From: Myxococcales bacterium
Lineage (GTDB): Bacteria; Myxococcota_A; UBA9160; UBA4427
Assembly: GCA_014240165.1 (NCBI GenBank)
Contig: JAAZXM010000003.1
Location: 90,683 to 154,682 of the forward strand
DNA: 64,000 nucleotides
Direction: 5' to 3'
Of this stretch, positions 35,510-44,570 are shown one piece after another. The position numbers and the translations under genes were made by a program. Each line of letters begins with the position of its first letter. Within the stretch, counting starts at the first letter, position 1. The notes below the pieces were generated by a model, which was given only the letters and a program-made list of their open reading frames with translations, did no database searches and was not told where the DNA came from.

Positions 35510-36997
35510 ATGCGTGAGAATCAGGAAAATGACCTCGATGTGGTGATCGTCGGTGCCGGGCTTTCGGGAATCGGCGCCGCGGTTCATTTGCAAACCCATT
35601 GTCCGGGCAAGACCTACGGGATCTTGGAAACCCGTGCGGCAATCGGGGGAACCTGGGATCTCTATCGCTACCCCGGTATTCGCTCAGACAGCGATATGCA
35701 CACCTTGGGTTATAACTTCAAGCCGTGGCGCGCCGAAAAGGCCATCGCGGACGGTCCCTCTATTCTCGAATACGTCAATGAGACCGCCGACGAGAACGAT
35801 ATTCGCCGGCATATTCGTTTTCAGCGTCGGATTGAAGAAGCTTCCTGGTCCACCGAGGAGGCCAGGTGGACCCTGAAGGTCGCCTGCTGCGACGAACCCG
35901 GAAAGGTGGAGTCCATCACCTGCAATATGCTGCTGATGTGCGGCGGCTATTTTGATTACGAGAAGGCCTATCGCCCGGAGTTCGAGGGCGAAGAGGCTTT
36001 CGAGGGGCCCATGTTCCACCCGCAATTCTGGCCGGAGGATCTCGACTACAAGGGTAAGCGGGTGATCGTGATCGGCAGTGGGGCGACCGCGATGACCGTG
36101 GTTCCCGCGATGGCCGAGGACGCCGCGAACGTCACCATGCTTCAGCGATCGCCCACTTATGTCGTGTCGCGGCCCGCGAAGGATGCCCTGGCGAATGGAC
36201 TGCGGCGATTCCTCCCGGATACGCTTGCTTACGCGATCACCCGGTTCAAGAACGTCCAATTCCAGAGTTGGATGTACAAGAGGACCCGAACCAACCCTGA
36301 AAAGGTGAAGGATCTCCTTTTGGAAGAGGTGCGTAAGCACCTCGGTCCCGATTACGATGTCGAGAAGCATTTTACGCCGAGCTACAACCCGTGGGACCAA
36401 CGCCTCTGTCTGATCCCCGACGCGGATCTGTTTGAGTCCATCAAGGCGGGCAAGACGACGGTGGTCACGGACCGCATCGACTGCGTGACCAAGAAGGGGA
36501 TTCGCTTACAGTCCGGCGATCATCTCGATGCCGACATCATCATCGTGGCTACGGGGCTCGAGATGAAGCTCCTGTCCGGCGTCGATTTCAGCGTGGACGG
36601 GGAAGCGGTGGATTTTACGGAGACCCTCGCCTACAAGGGCATGCTCTATTCAGACGTGCCCAACATGGTGCAGACCTTCGGCTATATCAATGCATCCTGG
36701 ACCCTCCGTGCGGACCTGACCGCGGAGTATTGCTGCCGCTTGATCAACCGGATGGACGAATTGGGAGTCCGCCAATGCACACCGCGCCTGCGGGACAGCG
36801 ACGATGGGATGACAACGCGGCCCTGGATCACCGATTTTTCCTCGGGCTATATGGCACGGGCGATGCACCTTTTTCCCAAGCAGGGGGACAAGGCACCCTG
36901 GCTGAATACCCAGGATTACAAGGCCGATAAAAAAATGGTTCGTCAGGAAGCGCTCGAGGATGGGGCCTTGACGTTCAGTAACTCAGTTCCGAATTAA
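35510..36997 (+). CDS. Flavin-dependent Baeyer-Villiger monooxygenase (EthA-like)
   Basis: A 495-residue class B flavoprotein monooxygenase. It has an FAD site (GAGLSG, 15-20), an NADPH site (GSGATA, 189-194), and both type I Baeyer-Villiger fingerprints: GGTWDLYRYPGIRSD at 46-60 and FEGPMFHPQFWP at 164-175. Such enzymes insert oxygen next to a ketone to give an ester, or oxidise sulfur; EthA-type members act on ketones and thioamides. No signal peptide. It stands alone between the cupin and glycine-zipper genes. In this catabolic setting a ketone from lipid or terpenoid breakdown is a fair guess. Confidence 0.94.
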   Translation: MRENQENDLDVVIVGAGLSGIGAAVHLQTHCPGKTYGILETRAAIGGTWDLYRYPGIRSDSDMHTLGYNFKPWRAEKAIADGPSILEYVNETADENDIRRHIRFQRRIEEASWSTEEARWTLKVACCDEPGKVESITCNMLLMCGGYFDYEKAYRPEFEGEEAFEGPMFHPQFWPEDLDYKGKRVIVIGSGATAMTVVPAMAEDAANVTMLQRSPTYVVSRPAKDALANGLRRFLPDTLAYAITRFKNVQFQSWMYKRTRTNPEKVKDLLLEEVRKHLGPDYDVEKHFTPSYNPWDQRLCLIPDADLFESIKAGKTTVVTDRIDCVTKKGIRLQSGDHLDADIIIVATGLEMKLLSGVDFSVDGEAVDFTETLAYKGMLYSDVPNMVQTFGYINASWTLRADLTAEYCCRLINRMDELGVRQCTPRLRDSDDGMTTRPWITDFSSGYMARAMHLFPKQGDKAPWLNTQDYKADKKMVRQEALEDGALTFSNSVPN

Positions 36998-37053
36998 AAG
37001 TCATCATCGCCTGATCATCGGAGCCCGGCTCCGCGGTGCGAGGAGGAGAAGCA

Positions 37054-37581
37054 ATGGAGAGAAGCACGATTTGGGTTGGACGCGCAGGCGTCGCGGTTTT
37101 CTTGGCGGCTGCTCTCGTGAGTGCTCCGGCGATCGGTCAACAAGCGTCCGGGAACTCGAAGAACGCTGAATCCATTCTGGGCGTTTTCGTGTACCCGAAA
37201 GCGAAGCAGGATGCAGCAACCCAGGCGAGCGATTCCCAGAGTTGTTACGACTCCGCCCAGGCGAAAACTGGGATTGATCCCACCGCACCCCCGCCGGCAG
37301 CCGAACCGGTCGCCAGAAAAAGGGGCGGGGCAGTCAAGGGTGCCGCCGGCGGAGCCGCTCGAGGCGCGGCCATCGGTGCGATCTTCGACGAGGCCGGTGA
37401 TGGTGCCGCCGCGGGGGCCGTTGGGGGCGCCATGCGTGGGCGTCGCGCGCAGAAGAAAGCCCACGCAGCGGCGGAAGAGCAGTCTGCCCAGCAGGCCAAG
37501 GCGGCGATGGATGAGCGCATGAGCACCTTCAAGCGGGCTTTCAGCGCGTGCATGGACGCCCGCGATTACTCGGTGCAATAA
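37054..37581 (+). CDS. Exported glycine-zipper protein
   Basis: A 175-residue protein from ATG 37054, with AGGAGGAGAA just upstream. It has a Sec signal peptide (hydrophobic VAVFLAAALVSAPAIG, cleavage near GQQA), a short domain with one Cys, a proline stretch, then an alanine/glycine-zipper region (GGAVKGAAGGAARGAAIGA and a second half after DEAGDG), and a C-terminal amphipathic helix rich in Ala/Gln with CMDARDY near the end. Glycine zippers form membrane-inserting helical pairs, and this layout resembles periplasmic YMGG/Gly-zipper proteins. Function unknown. The small lipoprotein gene follows by 40 bases. Confidence 0.8.
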   Translation: MERSTIWVGRAGVAVFLAAALVSAPAIGQQASGNSKNAESILGVFVYPKAKQDAATQASDSQSCYDSAQAKTGIDPTAPPPAAEPVARKRGGAVKGAAGGAARGAAIGAIFDEAGDGAAAGAVGGAMRGRRAQKKAHAAAEEQSAQQAKAAMDERMSTFKRAFSACMDARDYSVQ

Positions 37582-37621
37582 CCAAGGAGGCAGCCCGCGG
37601 CGCACTCGGGCTCACGAACCC

Positions 37622-38062
37622 ATGAAGACTCGCTTGCTCTCGCTGCTCATTGCGGGCCTTGTGTCGGCCTGCGGTGGTCCCATGGGTCTGCTGCCCGGTG
37701 GCAAGCTTGCGGGCTCGGTCCAGCCCCCGCCTGCGGATTGGGCCGCAGCAGGCGAGTATGGCTTCGCCGAGTTGGAGACCCGACCCGAGGAACCCTATTC
37801 GGTCAATATTGCCTACACGGTATTGGACGGACAACTCTACGCGAACGCGGGCGATACAGAGACCCAATGGGTGCTGAATATCGCTGACGATCCCCGTGTT
37901 GTGATCCGCATGGACGACGTTCTCTACCCACTTAGGGCCGATCGCGTGACGGATCCCGCTGAAATCGCCCGCTTTGGAAAAGTCTGGACCCGCCAGGGGT
38001 ATTTTCATCGCGACCCGGCGGATCTCGGCGAGGTCTGGGTCTACCGCCTGATTCCGCGTTAG
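37622..38062 (+). CDS. Small lipoprotein with nitroreductase/PPOX-like beta-barrel
   Basis: A 146-residue lipoprotein (lipobox GLVSAC, C17). The mature part PYSVNIAYTVLDGQLYANAGDTETQWVLNI, followed by DDPRVVIRMDDVLYPLRADRVTDPAE and YRLIPR, looks like the split-barrel fold of F420/FMN-binding nitroreductase-like (DUF2255-type) proteins. An exported lipidated member is unusual for that fold. No catalytic residues can be assigned. It probably forms a unit with the glycine-zipper gene and converges on the beta-lactamase-like gene. Confidence 0.7.
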   Translation: MKTRLLSLLIAGLVSACGGPMGLLPGGKLAGSVQPPPADWAAAGEYGFAELETRPEEPYSVNIAYTVLDGQLYANAGDTETQWVLNIADDPRVVIRMDDVLYPLRADRVTDPAEIARFGKVWTRQGYFHRDPADLGEVWVYRLIPR

Positions 38063-38082
38063 TTACGGAATCGCCGCGGGGC

Positions 38083-39102
38083 TCAGGTGCCCAGGGCCAG
38101 GGCGAGGTTTGTCATCGAGACGCCTCGCACGAAGGGCGCTACGGCATCGAGATCGCCGACCTGAAAGAAGGCGAAGGAAATGCCCGTGGCGGGCTCTGCG
38201 AACCCGATCTGGCCGCCTACGCCGGGCCAACCGAACGCGGTGGGGGAGGCCGCCCAGGTAGCGCCGAAGCCCGCACCGACCACAACACCGAGGGTACGAT
38301 TGGCGGGTAGATTCATCAGGGGGTCGGGCAGTTTGGAGCGCACGTTTCCCGTTCCGTCGGCGAGGGTATCGGGCTTCCAAAGCTTGCCCGGATTGTGGAG
38401 CAGCGCCTGGTAGAAGAGCGCCAGGTCAGAGGCGGTCATCACCGCGCCTCCGCCGGGTTCCCCGATCTCGATTTTCGCCGCGTAGTCGAAGAGGGCGCGC
38501 ACTTCATGCCCGGCCTCGGGCGAAAGTTGCGCGATCTGGGTCTGTTCCGCGCGAGGAATGCCGAGTACCCGGGGCAGGCCCAGGGGCCGGGTCACGCGTT
38601 CCTCGACGAAATCACAAAAAGGTTGAGCCGCCAGGCGTTCGATGAGTTCGGCCAGGACCCAATGGGCCGACCTTCCGTGATAGACGTATCGGGTTCCAGG
38701 CCGGTACTCGAGGCGCCACTCGGCGAGTTGTCGGGATCGCCTTTTGGGGTCGGCCCCGTCTTCCGGCGCCATGGGGGCCTCGGGGAAACCGCAGGTCATG
38801 AGAAGTACCTGTTCGACCGTGACCTCCTGTTTTCCGTGCGCGGCGAATTCGGGGATGTAATCCGCGACAGGGCGGGCGATATCGAGTTTTTCCTCATCGA
38901 TCAGGAGCCAGATGGCCGATGCGACGATGGGTTTGGTCGCCGAGGCCACCCAGAAGCGTGTCGTTTCGTCAGCCTTTCCGAAGGTTCGGGTCCAGACGAT
39001 CTCGCCTGCCCTTGCCACCGCAACCTGGCACGCGATAAGTCCCTGATCGATGGCGGCCTCAGCGGCTTCTTCCAGTGGGGCGATGTCGAGCGCTTCGGGC
39101 AT
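38083..39102 (-). CDS. Serine beta-lactamase-fold hydrolase/esterase (class C-like)
   Basis: A 339-residue protein of the beta-lactamase/penicillin-binding-protein C family. The nucleophile motif is S54-A-T-K57 in WVASATKPIV, and the second motif is Y141 in RYVYHGRSAHW (YHG in place of the YxN of true class C enzymes). A terminal G-W-P-G-V-G-G block replaces the KTG motif. These changes, and the lack of a signal peptide, favour an esterase (EstB-like) over a lactamase. I chose ATG 39102 because AAAGGA lies 6 bases upstream; an in-frame ATG at 39129 has no such site. Confidence 0.88.
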   Translation of the reverse strand: MPEALDIAPLEEAAEAAIDQGLIACQVAVARAGEIVWTRTFGKADETTRFWVASATKPIVASAIWLLIDEEKLDIARPVADYIPEFAAHGKQEVTVEQVLLMTCGFPEAPMAPEDGADPKRRSRQLAEWRLEYRPGTRYVYHGRSAHWVLAELIERLAAQPFCDFVEERVTRPLGLPRVLGIPRAEQTQIAQLSPEAGHEVRALFDYAAKIEIGEPGGGAVMTASDLALFYQALLHNPGKLWKPDTLADGTGNVRSKLPDPLMNLPANRTLGVVVGAGFGATWAASPTAFGWPGVGGQIGFAEPATGISFAFFQVGDLDAVAPFVRGVSMTNLALALGT

Positions 39103-39271
39103 CTGGGGTCCTTTAGGGTGCCGAGGCATGTTCCCGGAGACCGGGTTTCGGCGCCAGTCTCGAGCCCAAGCGATCTATCCGGTGATCGCGTGGGCCAAAC
39201 GGGTTCGCGCCCGCTTTCGCAAGGGCTAAGATGGGCGGCTAGAGCCTAACGAAGCCCAGCGCGGAGGACGC

Positions 39272-40171
39272 ATGTCGGAAACCCGGGGCATGAAGGTCGA
39301 AACGCTCGACGCGACGTTCGGGGCCGTGGTGCGCGGTTTGGCCTTGCCCGAACTCGACGACGAGACGTTTCGAGAGATCTACGGCCTCTGGCTCGAGCAC
39401 GCCTTGCTGATCTTTCCGGGGCAGCACCTGAATCATGCAGAGCAGGTGGCGTTCGCCCGCCGTTTCGGCGACCTGGAATTCGACCTGGCACCGCTCAGCA
39501 ATGTTCGCAGCGATGGGAGCCTGCGCCCCGAGGACGGGGACGATGGCGTGGTCCATATCCTCAAGGGCAATATGGGTTGGCACGCGGACAGTACGTATAT
39601 GCCGATTCAAGCCAAGGGGGCGGTCTTTACGGCGCATCAGGTTCCGTCCGAGGGCGGAGAAACGGGCTGGGCGGATATGTGCGCAGCGTACGATGCCTTG
39701 GACGAAGGGTTGCGCGAGCGCATCCGAGGGCTCTCGGCTTTCCATTCCCTGGTGCATAGCCAGGCCAAATTGGGTCATGGGCCCGAGGCAACTGAAACCC
39801 CCACGAAGCCGAATGCGAGTGGGGGGGACGAGTACAGCGGCTACGGTTTCGAGGGTCACTCGCCTCCGCTCAGGCCCCTGGTCAAGGTTCACCCCGAGAC
39901 CGGAAGATCGACGCTGGCCGTTGGTCGCCATGCCTATGGTATCCCTGGGCTTGATCAGGCCGAGTCGGAAGAACTCCTGGCCAATTTGATGGAGACCGCC
40001 TGTCAGCCGCCGCGCACCTACCACCACGACTGGGCGGCCGGGGACGCTGTGGTGTGGGATAACCGATGCCTCCTCCACCGGGGGCGGCCGTGGGATATGC
40101 GCGAGCCCCGAGTGATGTATCACAGCCGTATCGCAGGCGAAGAGGCCAGCGAATTCGCACCTCCGGGTTGA
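39272..40171 (+). CDS. TauD/TfdA-family Fe(II)/2-oxoglutarate dioxygenase
   Basis: A 299-residue dioxygenase. The iron triad is H104-x-D106 (GWHADSTYMP) and H269 (LLHRGRP), with R280 for 2-oxoglutarate 11 residues later, exactly as in TauD. Other family blocks: GQHLNHAEQVAFARRFGDLE and GETGWADMCAAYDAL. TauD-type enzymes hydroxylate substrates such as taurine, alkyl sulfates, 2,4-D or trimethyllysine; none can be picked here. GGAGG precedes ATG 39272. It faces the SDR/sulfotransferase operon convergently, and sulfated or short-chain acid substrates are a reasonable thought. Confidence 0.93.
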   Translation: MSETRGMKVETLDATFGAVVRGLALPELDDETFREIYGLWLEHALLIFPGQHLNHAEQVAFARRFGDLEFDLAPLSNVRSDGSLRPEDGDDGVVHILKGNMGWHADSTYMPIQAKGAVFTAHQVPSEGGETGWADMCAAYDALDEGLRERIRGLSAFHSLVHSQAKLGHGPEATETPTKPNASGGDEYSGYGFEGHSPPLRPLVKVHPETGRSTLAVGRHAYGIPGLDQAESEELLANLMETACQPPRTYHHDWAAGDAVVWDNRCLLHRGRPWDMREPRVMYHSRIAGEEASEFAPPG

Positions 40172-40228
40172 GACGGACGCGACCTTTGAGTGAAGCACAG
40201 GCGCTCGGCCCGCTGGCCGGGCAGACGC

Positions 40229-41050
40229 TTAGCTGGGCAAGGAGCGCGGCGAGGCCAGGCGAGCATGGACTCCGCCGTCGGCCACCAGTGCGGCGCCATT
40301 GATGAAACTCGCTCGGTCCGAAAGCAGGAAGACGGCGGATTGGGCGATTTCCTCGGGCCGTCCCAGGCGGCCTTGGGGAATCTGGGCCTCGAAAGCGGAA
40401 CGCCCGCCCGGGAAGGCTTCGAGCCATGCGCCGAGGGCCGGCGTGTCGATGGGGCCGGGAGAAATCGCGTTGACCCGGATACCGTGCTCCGCGTATTCCA
40501 CCGCAGCGTTGCGGGTCAAGGAGAAGACGCCCGCTTTGGCGGCCCCGTAGGCGCCGAGCCCGGGCTCCGCCGCCAGGCCGGCACTGGAAGAGATGTTGAC
40601 GATCGCGCCGCCGCCGCTCTCGATCATTCGCGTGATGGCGCTTCGGCAGCCCTGAAAAACGCCGCCGAGGGTGACCGCTTGGATTCTTTGCCAGTCTTCG
40701 TCCGTGGTCTCCCCCAGGAGTGCGCCTCCGGAGAACGCGGCGTTGTTGATCCAGCCCGTGACCTTGCCGAAGTCGCGGACGCATACCTGGGCGAGCGCCT
40801 CGTGGGTCGATGCTTCAGCGACATCCCCGGTGTAGTGCCGCGCCTGTCCTCCGCTTTGCGCGATCGATTCCGAGGTTGCGAGGGCCAGCGCCTCGTCGAT
40901 ATCGCCGACCACCACCGACGCGCCTTCCGCGGCGCAGGCCAGGGCGCAGGCCCGGCCGATCCCCGACCCGGCTCCGGTCACCACCACGGCTCCGCCTGCC
41001 AAGAGAGCGCCGGTCGTCTGGTGACCGGTTCGGTCATTTTCCGCGCTCAT
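40229..41050 (-). CDS. Short-chain dehydrogenase/reductase (SDR)
   Basis: A 273-residue classical SDR with TGAGSGIGR (25-33), Asp at the end of strand 2 (D50, pointing to NAD+), NNAA at 102-105 and the catalytic set S155, Y168, K172 (YGAAK). VVNISSSAGLAAEPGLGAYGAAK and NAISPGPIDTPAL are standard. It is the last gene of a three-gene minus-strand operon, overlapping the sulfotransferase gene by ATGA. It probably oxidises an alcohol on the same substrate or product. Confidence 0.92.
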   Translation of the reverse strand: MSAENDRTGHQTTGALLAGGAVVVTGAGSGIGRACALACAAEGASVVVGDIDEALALATSESIAQSGGQARHYTGDVAEASTHEALAQVCVRDFGKVTGWINNAAFSGGALLGETTDEDWQRIQAVTLGGVFQGCRSAITRMIESGGGAIVNISSSAGLAAEPGLGAYGAAKAGVFSLTRNAAVEYAEHGIRVNAISPGPIDTPALGAWLEAFPGGRSAFEAQIPQGRLGRPEEIAQSAVFLLSDRASFINGAALVADGGVHARLASPRSLPS

Positions 41051-42318
41051 TCGATCTCCGAGACCACGCCGAAGCGCGCTTGGTAGTCGGCGAAGCGCGC
41101 GCGCTCCTCGGCCAGGTCGAGCCCCAGATCCTGGAAGCGGTAATCATGCTTTCCAAATTTGTGTTGCGGTTTCGCGGCGAGGTAATCGCCCATATCGGCT
41201 TCCACTTCCCGGGTCAGCGGCAGGCCCAGATCCGAGTAGAGTCGCGCCACCGTGGAGAGGGGATTCTCCATGAGATCAGAAAAGAGAACGTCACTGAAGG
41301 CTTGGGCTGGCGCACCGGGCCCATCGCGGTAGTCCAGGGCTGCGAAGAGCCGGGCCGCGAGGCCTTCTCCAGCGAAGCTGGCCTTGATCAGTTCCGGGTC
41401 AACGCTTTCCGAGCGCATCCAGCACAGCGCGCGGAGCAGGTTTACGCTGGAGCCCATGATCTGCACCGGATCGCGATGGGTCTGAATGATGCGTGCATCC
41501 GGGTAACGGGCGAAGAGGGCGGGAAGCGCCATCATGTGCGAGGGCGCCTTGAGGAGCCAGCGTTCGGTGGGCATGCGCTGCTGGAGCAATTGCAGAATTT
41601 CGTGGTGGATCGTGTAGGCGGGTGTGAGGTCCGCTGACGCCAGCCAGGCGCCGTAGCGCGGCACCCTGTTCCGGCCCAGGAATTCCTCGCTACGAAACGA
41701 GTGGGCGGTGAGCCAGATGCACTCGCAGGGGATGCGCGCGCCCATTTCGTGCATGGTCGCGTAGGCGGGCACGAGCTGATTCCAGAAAGTAAATACGTTT
41801 TCGGCGCGCTCGATGCAGGCGGCGTCCCCCTCGTCCCCGGCAGGCGGACACGGACTGTGGGCCTCCCAGCTCAGGGGAGCGCGCAGCCGGGCGTCTCGGG
41901 CCAGAAGTTCATGGAGAATTGAAGTGCCCGAGCGGGGCAGGCCGACGATGAAGATCGGCGCCTCGATGGTCTCGCTGACGACCGCCGGGTTCTCTTTTCG
42001 CCGCGCCACGATGCGCAGGCGGTTTTCCAGCAGGTTCGAGAGATCGGCCCGGGCGAGGAGATCTCCCATCAAGCTGGCATCCGCATCGTGGGAGAGCGAG
42101 TCCGCGAGGACCTCGAGGGGCTCGCGGAAATCGGCCGCCCCAAAATCGTCCAGGCCGGTCGCCTGGGTGGCGGATTCGAGCAGGGAGTCAACGCCGAGCG
42201 GAACCAGTCGGCCCCCCGGCGGCGCGAGGTCCCGGCCGACGGAGTTGAGGCGAAGTAGCCAATCGGGGCGATCGAAGGGAGCGGCGAGATCTTTTTTCGG
42301 GGGTGGGGCATGTGTCAT
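41047..42318 (-). CDS. Sulfotransferase family protein
   Basis: A 423-residue protein with the PAPS 5'-phosphosulfate loop PIFIVGLPRSGTSILHELL (about 121-139) and the matching 3'-phosphate region RYPDARIIQTHRDPVQIMGS. Bacterial members of this size (sulfotransferase_3) are abundant in mycobacteria and marine bacteria and act on sterol-like lipids, glycolipids or other alcohols. It is cytoplasmic. It is coupled by ATGA overlaps to SDRs on both sides: the gene order SDR/sulfotransferase/SDR suggests that a hydroxyl is made by reduction and then sulfated, or the reverse order of events. Confidence 0.9.
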   Translation of the reverse strand: MTHAPPPKKDLAAPFDRPDWLLRLNSVGRDLAPPGGRLVPLGVDSLLESATQATGLDDFGAADFREPLEVLADSLSHDADASLMGDLLARADLSNLLENRLRIVARRKENPAVVSETIEAPIFIVGLPRSGTSILHELLARDARLRAPLSWEAHSPCPPAGDEGDAACIERAENVFTFWNQLVPAYATMHEMGARIPCECIWLTAHSFRSEEFLGRNRVPRYGAWLASADLTPAYTIHHEILQLLQQRMPTERWLLKAPSHMMALPALFARYPDARIIQTHRDPVQIMGSSVNLLRALCWMRSESVDPELIKASFAGEGLAARLFAALDYRDGPGAPAQAFSDVLFSDLMENPLSTVARLYSDLGLPLTREVEADMGDYLAAKPQHKFGKHDYRFQDLGLDLAEERARFADYQARFGVVSEIE

Positions 42319-43142
42319 GGCATGTAGGCTCCCCCGCCGACGCTGATGGTCTGCCCGGTGATATAACTCGATAGATCCGACGCCAGGAAGCAGGCCAGAT
42401 GGCCGATGTCCTCGGGACGGCCGATCCGGCGGATCCTCTGGCTCTCCACGTTGAAAAGGCTCCCGGTCTTCGCGGCGGCTTCCATCTCGTCCGGGGTGCC
42501 AAAGAGTTCGTAGCCGTAGCGGTTCCAGAAGCTGCCCTCGCCGGTATGGGATGGGTCCCAGGGGACGATCCAGCCAGGCGCGATGCAGTTGATGCGGACG
42601 CCCGAGGGCCCGTACTCGAAGGCGAGAGCGCGGGATAGCGCAGTCACATACCCCTTTGCGCCGCCATAGCTGGCCACCCTATTCGCTGCCTCGGCCTGTA
42701 GCCCGGAATTCGAGGTGATCTGGATGATGGACCCGCAGCCGCGCTCGACCATGCCCGGGAGAACCGCCCGTGTGCAGTGAATTACGCCCCAGACGTTCAG
42801 GTCGATCTCGGCCTCGATGGCGTCCAGTCCGGCTTCGTGGAAGGTAGAAGGCCCGGGGGTACCCCCCGCATTGTTGACCAGGATGTCCACCCCACCGAGC
42901 CGGGAAGTGGTCTCCGACACCAGGGTCTCCACAGCTGCCCGGTCGGTGACATCCGTGACCTGGAGCGAGGCTTCCCCCGCTGCCTGGCTGGCTTCTTCGG
43001 CTACCTCAGCCCCCACCGAGGCGTCCCGGGTGGCAATGACCACCTGGCAGCCCTCCTGGGCAAGGCAGTTCACCAGACCGCGGCCGATGCCTCCGCTCCC
43101 TCCGGTGACGATGGCGACTTTTCCTTCGAGTGACAGGTTCAT
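42315..43142 (-). CDS. Short-chain dehydrogenase/reductase (SDR)
   Basis: A 275-residue SDR starting at ATG 43142. Motifs: TGGSGGIGR (13-21), NNAGG (90-94), ITSNSG with S144, and Y159-x3-K163 (YGGAK). A 25-residue insertion with WDPSHTGEGSFWNRYGYELF before the C-terminal helices may shape the substrate pocket. First gene of the operon, overlapping the sulfotransferase gene by ATGA. Upstream in-frame codons to 43304 would extend the N-terminus but read as non-coding. Confidence 0.92.
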   Translation of the reverse strand: MNLSLEGKVAIVTGGSGGIGRGLVNCLAQEGCQVVIATRDASVGAEVAEEASQAAGEASLQVTDVTDRAAVETLVSETTSRLGGVDILVNNAGGTPGPSTFHEAGLDAIEAEIDLNVWGVIHCTRAVLPGMVERGCGSIIQITSNSGLQAEAANRVASYGGAKGYVTALSRALAFEYGPSGVRINCIAPGWIVPWDPSHTGEGSFWNRYGYELFGTPDEMEAAAKTGSLFNVESQRIRRIGRPEDIGHLACFLASDLSSYITGQTISVGGGAYMP

Positions 43143-43321
43143 GCGAGGGCCTCGGGTTCCGCCCCGCCGATCTGCAGGGGTCGGCTGGAGTGTCCGCAAA
43201 GCCGAACCCGATTGCCATGGGCCGGGGCATCCCGGGCCGAGATCCGCCCGCCAACTTCGCTGGCTGGCTCCGGCGGCATTCGCAATCCTCTGCTCCTGGG
43301 CCATGGAGGGGGGAGACCCAA

Positions 43322-44512
43322 GTGGGAAGCAATCACGAACGGGATCAGAGACTGACAGCGATCTGGCATTCGTTCTGCCAAGAACTCCAGGACGCGGGCG
43401 ACCTGGTGCTGCGTGAAACCACCCCGGACAGCGAAGTGACCCGGGTGGCGGGCCTGCGCCTGCTGGCGCGCAATGTCTCCCTTGCGCTTCAATTCGAGTT
43501 GGAGAACCGGGATCCTCTTCACCCCGAGTTGCTCCATTATTTTGACCCCCTGCGCAAGCAAGGGGGCGACAACACCGACGCGCTCTACGTCGGGGCGCCC
43601 ATCAACGGGCGGGACACCTACCGCATTGCCGGCCATCGGGGCAGCGCGGCCTATTTCGCAGTCACGGTCCTCGAGACGGGGGAAACGCCCTGGGGAGGCG
43701 GCGTCATCGGAACACTCTTCGGTTCGGATCTCGATCTGGATGCCGAAGGAAATTTCGAGTTATGGCTGGGCCCCGAGGAGCGACCCGGAAATTGGATCCG
43801 CACGACGCCCGAGACCTATCGCGTGACTTTTCGGCAATTTTTCGCCGATTGGCAAAACGAGAGCCCAATGGAGGCCGCCATCGAGTGCGTGACCCGCGAC
43901 GGCAAGCCGCCTTCGCCGCTCTCTTTGGATGCCCTCGATGAAGGCCTCATGAGCGCCGCACGCTGGCTGCAGGTATCGACACGCTATTGGGCGGACAAAC
44001 TCGATGCCTGGCAGGCTCGCCCCAATGAGTTCATCGCCTTTGCCGAGATGGAGTCGGCGAAAATCGACGCCACCCCCGGCGGCACGCCGCTGATCAGTTA
44101 TTGGAAGGTTTCCCGGGATGAGGCCCTTGTGGTTCGGGTCCGGCCTCCAGACTGCTATTATTGGAATTGCGAATTTGGAAGTTATTGGTGGGAAACCATG
44201 GATTACCGCTGGAGGCTATCCAGCACGAATATCCACCAGGCCGCCCTCGAACCCGACGGCATGCTCACGGTGGTGATCTGTCACGATGATCCCGGGGTGA
44301 CCAATTGGCTCGATCCCAGCGGCCACGAGGAGGGCTATATCACTTTTCGCTGGATGGGCGCCGCGGATAACCCCCGGCCCGAATGCAGCCAGATCAACCG
44401 CACTGAACTCGAGCGCTCTCTCCCGCCGGAAATCCCTCGGATCGATGCAAGGGGCCGGCAGGAGCAGATCGCAGGTCGCCGTGCCGGGGTGCGCAAGCGC
44501 TTCAAGTACTGA
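43322..44512 (+). CDS. DUF1214-like protein of unknown function
   Basis: A 396-residue protein from GTG 43322, preceded by GGAGGGGGGAGA. The C-terminal region has the DUF1214-type pattern: ARRLVRVxPPDCYYWNCEFGSYWWET-like (here VVRVRPPDCYYWNCEFG), DYRWRLSSTNIHQA, GMLTVVICHDDPGVTNWLD and EGYITFRWMG. The N-terminal half has a beta-rich block with HRGSAAYFAVTVLE and an acidic helix. No signal peptide. DUF1214 proteins are common in mycobacteria and marine proteobacteria with steroid- and hydrocarbon-using metabolism, but their reaction is not known. It is divergent from the sulfotransferase operon. Confidence 0.8.
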   Translation: MGSNHERDQRLTAIWHSFCQELQDAGDLVLRETTPDSEVTRVAGLRLLARNVSLALQFELENRDPLHPELLHYFDPLRKQGGDNTDALYVGAPINGRDTYRIAGHRGSAAYFAVTVLETGETPWGGGVIGTLFGSDLDLDAEGNFELWLGPEERPGNWIRTTPETYRVTFRQFFADWQNESPMEAAIECVTRDGKPPSPLSLDALDEGLMSAARWLQVSTRYWADKLDAWQARPNEFIAFAEMESAKIDATPGGTPLISYWKVSRDEALVVRVRPPDCYYWNCEFGSYWWETMDYRWRLSSTNIHQAALEPDGMLTVVICHDDPGVTNWLDPSGHEEGYITFRWMGAADNPRPECSQINRTELERSLPPEIPRIDARGRQEQIAGRRAGVRKRFKY

Positions 44513-44532
44513 CAACAAGTCCTGCGAACAGC

Positions 44533-44549
44533 CGGCGCGGCGTGCGCCG
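44533..44549. terminator. Possible bidirectional terminator hairpin
   Basis: CGGCGC-GGCGT-GCGCCG, a six-pair stem with a 5-base loop in the 58-base gap between two converging genes (DUF1214-like and methyltransferase). No T-run follows on either side. Confidence 0.3.
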
Positions 44550-44570
44550 AGAGCCTCGGTCAAACAGGCT

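Noticed and set aside
38083-39102. A beta-lactamase resistance gene
   Set aside because: SxxK is present, but YxN is YHG, KTG is missing and there is no export signal, so an esterase is more likely. The same holds for 62544-63713.
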